A model generated the notes under the pieces. The model ran no database searches. It was not told where the DNA came from and saw only the letters and a list, made by a program, of their open reading frames with translations. A program made the translations under genes and the position numbers. This document shows positions 33,416-38,349 of a stretch of DNA of 38,349 nt, piece by piece (the first letter of the stretch is position 1; each line of letters starts with the position of its first letter). The DNA comes from Clostridia bacterium (GTDB lineage Bacteria > Bacillota > Clostridia > Oscillospirales > Acutalibacteraceae), in assembly GCA_017474205.1 (NCBI GenBank), contig JAFVID010000011.1:1-38349 (forward strand). Direction: 5' to 3'.

Positions 33416-35575
33416 TTATGCAATCTCTCGGGGGAATTGAGTGATCTTATCTACCGAGAATTGAAGAATCAACAAAGCATCGGTTGCATCTACTATGCCG
33501 TTGTTATCAACGTCGGCACAAATAGCGTTAATACCTGTTAATTCAATTTTATCAACAGAAAATTGAAGAACAATCAAGGCATCTTCGGCGCCTATATCAC
33601 CGTCACCGTTAACGTCACCGTATTTTTGACCCTTTGAGAGCATTTGATCACAACCAAGGCAATAAATATCGCCTGTGTATTTATTGGTAGCATCAAGAAT
33701 AATGGTTTCGCCATTGTGATTATCGGCATCTAATTCGCCATATCCTTTACCACAAACATCACAAACTGCCTTTTCACAACAGGTTGCAACACCGCCAATG
33801 TGGTTGCCCGTTGCAGGGATAACTTCACCCTCTTCGATTATTTCTCCACAATCAAGACAATATGTATCACCGGTATAACCGTCGTTACCGCAATCTTCAG
33901 TTTTTGCATTACGTACTTCGGTTCCGCCTTTGTGGTTGGCGGGATCTAATTCGCCATATTCTTTTCCGCAAACATCACAAACTGCTTTATCTTTGCAGGT
34001 TGCTTCGCCGCCAGTATGAGCACCGGTTGCGGGGATTACGGAACCTTCAGAAATCATTTCACCGCAATCTTTACAGTAGGTATCGCCGGAATATCCATCG
34101 TTGCCACAATCACCTGCAATAAAATCTCGAATTTCAGTTTCGCCAACGTGGTTGCTGGGATCTAATTCACCATATTCTTTTCCGCAAACGGAACATTCTG
34201 CTTTATCTTTGCAGGTAGCAATACCGCCAGTATGAGCACCGGTTGCGGGTATTACGGAACCTTCAGAAATCATTTCACCGCACTCTTTGCAGTAGGTATC
34301 ACCAGAATATCCATCGTTGCCACAATCACCTGCAACAAAATCTCGAATTTCAGTTTCGCCTTTGTGATTAGTAGCGTCTAATTCGCCATATTCTTTTCCA
34401 CAAACGGAACATTCTGCTTTATCTTTGCAGGTTGCTTCGCCGCCAGTATGAGCACCGGTTGCGGGGATTACGGAACCTTCTTGGATCATTACACCGCAAT
34501 CTTTGCAGTAGGTATCGCCGGTGTAACCGTCGTTACCACAATCTTCTGCTACATAATCACGGATTTCAGTTTCGCCTGTATGCTTACATTGGTAAGTCTC
34601 TTCATACTCAATACCGCCGTCAACAACGTTAACAATCAAATCTCCGTCGGCAACCCAATTATCCACTTCACCAAAAGAGTAACCTGTAATGGTTGCAGTA
34701 ACTGTAACGGAAGTATTTTCTACAATATCGGTAAGGGCAACAAAATATGCAACACAAATTTCGCCACCGCTAACCTTATTTGCTTGTTCAGTTGACGTGG
34801 GATTAGCAATGAAGCCAAGTCTATTATCGTTAGTTGACATTATCGCACCAGCAAAATCGTTTTCTGATGGTTCAATGCAATCCAACTTGAGAAGAGTTGA
34901 ATCATAATCTACTAACATATCCATAGTTGCATATCCATTTGACCATTCGCTAATGGATATGGGAATTGCAATTTCATCACCTGCAGCAAAGTCGCCTTTT
35001 ACAGTTGCTACGGTAATGGTGGTTTCTCCTATAGGAGTAGGATTATCAGGATTTGATGATTCGCTATCACTTACATAAACGCCACCACTAACTATATCAG
35101 CAGTAAGGGTATGTGCTTCAATCCAACCGTCCTCTTCACCGTATGTATAACCATATACAGTTGCCGAAACGGTAACTTCAACAGATTCGGTAATATCTTC
35201 GGCAGCGATATAATATGCAACGCAAATTTCACCACCGTCGACTTTTTGTGCCTGTCTATCACTACTCGGGGAGGCAATAAGACTAAGTTTATTTTCATAG
35301 ATTGTGCTAAGAGCACCGGAAAAATCAACCGTGGAATTTTCTAAACGATCAAACTCAAGAGCTTTGCTTTCACACAAAACTTCAAGATTAAATCCACCGT
35401 ATGCATTTGCCCATTCAGTAATTGTAATGGGAATAGCAATCTCATCACCCTCTGCAAAAGGTCCATTCACAGTGGCAACAGTGATGGTTGCATCAACAGT
35501 TGTTTCGGCAAATGCAACAACCGATGAGGTCGCAATCAACAATACGCATAATAACAATGCAAGTAACTTTTTCAT
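33416..35575 (-). CDS. Secreted scaffoldin-like protein: two cohesin-like domains, CxxC repeats, C-terminal dockerin
   Basis: A 719-aa exported protein. A signal peptide (1-23, ending VVAFA) leads to two homologous beta-rich domains (about 27-168 and 185-328) with the cohesin pattern: GDEIAIPI near the start, FNLEV or MDMLVDYDSTLL strands, GGEICVAYF, and a closing DGGIEY or SGGVYV. Four 72-aa repeats follow, each with HxGETEIRD, DGYTGDTYCKDCG, IPATGAH and CSVCGKEYGELD, then a partial fifth. The C-terminus is a dockerin: DVNGDGDIGAEDALIVLQF and DVDNNGIVDATDALLILQF. Cohesin plus dockerin is the mark of scaffoldins and adaptors in cellulosomes. I start at the ATG at 35575, 9 nt from AAAGGA; an ATG at 35584 touches that site. 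A consensus promoter lies upstream. Cohesin assignment is by pattern only. Confidence 0.75.
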   Translation of the reverse strand: MKKLLALLLCVLLIATSSVVAFAETTVDATITVATVNGPFAEGDEIAIPITITEWANAYGGFNLEVLCESKALEFDRLENSTVDFSGALSTIYENKLSLIASPSSDRQAQKVDGGEICVAYYIAAEDITESVEVTVSATVYGYTYGEEDGWIEAHTLTADIVSGGVYVSDSESSNPDNPTPIGETTITVATVKGDFAAGDEIAIPISISEWSNGYATMDMLVDYDSTLLKLDCIEPSENDFAGAIMSTNDNRLGFIANPTSTEQANKVSGGEICVAYFVALTDIVENTSVTVTATITGYSFGEVDNWVADGDLIVNVVDGGIEYEETYQCKHTGETEIRDYVAEDCGNDGYTGDTYCKDCGVMIQEGSVIPATGAHTGGEATCKDKAECSVCGKEYGELDATNHKGETEIRDFVAGDCGNDGYSGDTYCKECGEMISEGSVIPATGAHTGGIATCKDKAECSVCGKEYGELDPSNHVGETEIRDFIAGDCGNDGYSGDTYCKDCGEMISEGSVIPATGAHTGGEATCKDKAVCDVCGKEYGELDPANHKGGTEVRNAKTEDCGNDGYTGDTYCLDCGEIIEEGEVIPATGNHIGGVATCCEKAVCDVCGKGYGELDADNHNGETIILDATNKYTGDIYCLGCDQMLSKGQKYGDVNGDGDIGAEDALIVLQFSVDKIELTGINAICADVDNNGIVDATDALLILQFSVDKITQFPREIA
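34445..34576. repeat. 132-bp block nearly identical to 38005-38136
   Basis: This block in the scaffoldin-like gene matches 38005-38136 in the neighbouring surface-protein gene at 131 of 132 bases by eye; the only difference is at 34483/38043. It encodes the GETEIRDY to IPATGAHT part of a CxxC repeat. Confidence 0.85.
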
Positions 35576-35610
35576 CGACTTCATTCCTTTATATCCAATA
35601 TACTAATTCA

Positions 35611-35639
35611 ATTATAAATAATTTTCTTTTATATGTCAA
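35611..35639 (-). promoter_or_regulatory. Consensus sigma-A promoter of the scaffoldin-like gene
   Basis: On the minus strand: perfect TTGACA (35634-35639), a 17-bp spacer and perfect TATAAT (35611-35616). This is the same quality as the promoter of the dockerin protein at 18854, so both surface genes are probably strongly expressed. Confidence 0.88.
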
Positions 35640-35691
35640 TAAATTTGTATCACTTAGAAAATGATAAAATATTTCCTACTAAAAAAAAGTT

Positions 35692-35714
35692 CCCCTCCGG
35701 ATAAACCGGAGGGG
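35692..35714 (-). terminator. Terminator of the cell-wall-binding repeat gene
   Basis: CCCCTCCGG and CCGGAGGGG form a 9-bp GC-rich stem with a 5-nt loop. On the minus strand it is followed by AAC and eight T. Its other strand also ends in seven T. Confidence 0.9.
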
Positions 35715-35724
35715 ATTTTTTTAG

Positions 35725-38184
35725 TTAAACAACATAGTCAAGATCAAAATCGTTCTTAGCATCAGGTTCAACAAAGTGTTTATCAAGGACCATTTTACCA
35801 TCTTCATCGAAGTAGTAGTAACCAGCTTCAATTTGGTATCCTAAGGGATGATCAATTTCATTAAGGAATTCTACATCCAACCAAATGGTACGATCAATGA
35901 TAAGTTTGTGATAGTCATTGACGAAGTAATAATCGCCTTCAAATTCAATGATTTGGTATGCTGTTTGAAGCACGCCGCCAAGATAGAAGTAATCTCCATC
36001 TCTACCATCTCTAAGAATCATTCTACCATCTGCTGTGAATACATACACGCCACCGGGAAGACCATGGGGAGCAGTGAATTTTTCGTCGATGTAAATGGTG
36101 ATCTTCTTAAGGATCTTATCATAGTCATTTACGAAGTAGTAATTTCCTTCGAATTCAACGAGTTTATAACGAGTTTGAAGTTCGCCGTTGATGTAGAGGT
36201 AATCACCAACTACACCGTGTTTGTAAACCATGCGGCCTTCAGCGTCAAAGTAATAGGTACCTGCGGGGATACCGTATTTGCCGGTAAAGGTTTCGCTAAG
36301 ATTTATACTCTTGTTTCTGAGAATCTTGTCATAGTCGTTTACGAAGTAATATTCGCCTTCGAATCTGATAAGTTGATATGCTTTTTGTAATGCACCGTTG
36401 ATGTAGAGATAATCTCCTACAATACCATGGTTAAGAACCATTCTACCTTCGGCATCAAAATAGTAGGTGCCAGCGGGGAGACCGTATTGTTCAGTGAATT
36501 TTGCGCTCAAGGGGAGACTACCACTCTTGAGGATCTTATCGTAGTCATTAATGAAGTAATAGTAACCTTCGTACTTAATAAGTTGGTAAGCTCTCATTAA
36601 TTCGCCGTTGATGTAGAGACGACCATTAACGAAACCGTTACTGATGATCATTCTACCTTCAGCATCGAAGTAATATGTGCCTGCTGCGAGACCATATTGC
36701 TTAGTGAATTTTTCGCTGAGGGACAAGCTAATGTTCTTAGCAATCTTATTATAGTCGTTTACGAAGTAGTAGTTACCTTCGAACTCGACAAGTTGATATG
36801 CCTTTTGTAATACACCCTCGATGTAGAGATAGTCGCCGATTACGCCGTGATCAACTACCATCTTACCTTCTGCGTCGAAGTAGTATCTACCAGCAGCAAG
36901 GCCGTATTGAGCAGTGAATCTATCGGTGAGGGGGAGGTAACCGTTCATCATAACCTTGTTGTAGTCGTTTACGAAATAGTAGTTACCTTGGAACTTAATG
37001 AGTTGATATGCCTTTTGCATAATGCCTCCGATGTAGAGATAACCATCAATAACACCGTTTCTGAGGATCATTTTACCTTCAGCATCAAATTCATAAGTGT
37101 ATTCGGGGAGACCATATTGTGCAGTGAATTCTTCACCAAGTTTAAGACTTGTATTCATGGCAATCATACCATCTTCGCCAACGAAGTAATAATCTTCACC
37201 AAGTTTAACAAGCTTAGCACCAGATACGGGTAAACCGCCGAGATAGAGACGACCTTCATGGGTGCCATCCAAGAGTTTAGCAACACCATCGGTAGTACCA
37301 CAATCGTAGAAGTAGACAATCACTGCATCGCCGTTTTCGTCTACAACGGGATGCCATACAATACCAAGCTGTACGATACCACTCATATCGAACAAGTAGG
37401 TCTTGCCATCGATTACATAGGGTTCAGCACCATATTTATATTTGGTGGTATTTCTATAGCAGTCGGGACCGAACCAGTAACGATAACCGTAACTGTTTTG
37501 AGTCCAAACGTTAGCTGTCAAGCGACCGTTATCGAAATTGTATCTAATGTTTTCTTCGGTGTAGTTGTCGCCATTCAAACCTGCATAGGTTGATCTATCG
37601 AAGTAGTACCAAGTACCTTCAACGTCTACCCAACCGGGAGTCAATACACCTCTGGTTAAGTAGTAGTTAATACCATCAATTGTAATGAGACCGGTATATA
37701 AGTATACTTCACCGCATTCGCAGATAAGTTGATCGCCAACGGGTTCGAACTTATGGATGCCGGTAGCAGGAATGGTTTCACCTTGTACTAATACTTCGTC
37801 GCAGCCTACGCAGCATACGTCGCCGGTATAACCGAGACTGATACAGCCAGGTTCTTTAACCCCACGAAGTTCAGTTTGACCAATGTGGTTAGAAGCATCT
37901 TTTGCAATAGCTTCGGTCTTTGTGTCGCCACATACAGTACAGGTGAAGAATTTTTCGCCTTCTGCTGCACAGGTGGGAACTTTAGTTACTACACCATCGT
38001 TCCAAGTATGAGCACCGGTTGCGGGGATTACGGAACCTTCTTTGATCATTACACCGCAATCTTTGCAGTAGGTATCGCCGGTGTAACCGTCGTTACCACA
38101 ATCTTCTGCTACATAATCACGGATTTCAGTTTCGCCAACGTGGTTGTTAGCGTCTTTTGCTCTTATATATATTATAATCAACAT
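35725..38184 (-). pseudogene. Cell-wall-binding repeat surface protein, 5'-truncated
   Basis: The open frame gives 819 aa but has no signal peptide. Its first eight residues (MLIIIYIR) come from the neighbouring TtcA-like sequence, and surface-protein homology begins only at AKDANNHVGETEIRD, in the middle of a repeat. Two CxxC-type repeats are followed by a choline/cell-wall-binding-like segment (GWVDVEGTWYYFD) and seven repeats of about 69 aa of the form GDYLYINGxLQKAYQL, YYFVNDYDK, KYGLPAGTYYFDAEGRM. Such repeats bind cell-wall polymers or glycans and form elongated rods. Without the 5' part it cannot be exported as written. It is either a broken gene or a product of an assembly join near 38160. 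The complete 3' end and the strong terminator argue that the gene was once functional. Confidence 0.78.
38005..38136. repeat. 132-bp block nearly identical to 34445-34576
   Basis: The partner of the block at 34445-34576 (131/132 by eye). It lies only 24 bp inside the junction near 38160 where this gene loses its 5' part. Confidence 0.85.
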
Positions 38185-38349
38185 TTTTGTTGATTTTGCG
38201 AACTTCCTTTAAAAATTCTTTAATTTCAAGCCTTTTTGAATTTGATTCGTTGTATCTTGATTTTTCGGTAAACCGGCAGGCGCACCTTATAAAATCAAGG
38301 TTATTATATTCTGCCCAGGCGATTACATCCTCTTCTCTTACAAAATAAA
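38147..38349 (-). pseudogene. TtcA-like tRNA thiolation protein, C-terminal fragment
   Basis: The minus strand is open from the window edge to a TAA at 38147-38149. It reads FVREEDVIAWAEYNNLDFIR, then CACRFTE, KRLEIKEFLKEVRKINKNVD and YNIYKS, which matches the C-terminal part of TtcA-family tRNA thiolation (PP-loop) proteins: the FVREKDIIAW start, the Cys pair CxC and the NIxxS end. After YNIYKS, where intact proteins continue, the frame enters the surface-protein sequence and stops after KRR. The fragment is therefore truncated at its 3' end and begins outside the window. It overlaps the artificial start of the surface-protein frame at 38184 in another reading frame. Confidence 0.7.

Noticed and set aside
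33862-34795. Plus-strand Arg/His-rich frames opposite the CxxC repeats
   Set aside because: Their repeats are the antisense image of the 216-bp coding repeats, and no start signals are present.
35848-37593. Long plus-strand open frames opposite the cell-wall-binding repeat gene
   Set aside because: They mirror the repeats of the minus-strand gene, are low in complexity and lack ribosome binding sites; they are antisense shadows.

Overview
The window looks like chromosomal DNA of an anaerobic, Gram-positive, low-GC gut-type member of the Clostridia, probably near the Oscillospirales/Ruminococcaceae. The signs are class B sortases, a Gram-positive type PyrK, ThiI without a rhodanese domain, dockerin and cohesin-like domains, Clostridia-style cell-wall-binding repeats, strong GGAGG-type ribosome binding sites and canonical sigma-A promoters with 17-bp spacers. 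This placement is inferred from gene content; no rRNA or tRNA gene is visible.

Layout: (1) 1-1680, minus strand: two zinc-ribbon membrane proteins (one cut by the window edge) and a DUF2752-type membrane protein. (2) 1814-6972, plus strand: a heterodimeric ABC exporter, a D-psicose/D-tagatose 3-epimerase family protein and an AT-rich TPR-like membrane protein, ending at a bidirectional terminator shared with the next block. (3) 18589 down to 7041, minus strand: a long operon-like run: cysteine desulfurase, ThiI, a CinA-sortase B fusion, a class B sortase, a sortase-like protein without catalytic residues, an SDR oxidoreductase, DHFR, MltG, PyrC and PyrK. (4) 18939-21167, plus strand: a secreted protein with an N-terminal dockerin and a GxGYxYP-type region. 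(5) 22052-21219, minus strand: a ParB/Noc-like protein. (6) 22279-25326, plus strand: glucose-6-phosphate isomerase, a small P-loop protein and an RlmD/TrmA-type RNA methyltransferase. (7) 25286-26012: modular hairpin arrays around a gene for a four-helix-bundle (23S rRNA intervening-sequence type) protein. (8) 26075-33355, plus strand: a 2426-aa cyclic beta-1,2-glucan synthase-like enzyme. (9) 35575 down to 33416, minus strand: a secreted scaffoldin-like protein with two cohesin-like domains, CxxC repeats and a dockerin. (10) 38184 down to 35725, minus strand: a 5'-truncated cell-wall-binding repeat protein joined near 38160 to a truncated TtcA-like gene.

How the genes may work together: IscS and ThiI form a sulfur relay for tRNA 4-thiouridine. 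The two sortases, the sortase-like protein and MltG suggest cell-envelope assembly. The dockerin protein and the cohesin-plus-dockerin protein suggest a cellulosome-like or surface protein-assembly system. The most unusual items are the CinA-sortase fusion with its two sortase neighbours, and the GATATA-spaced hairpin cassette, one arm of which forms the end of the upstream methyltransferase gene.
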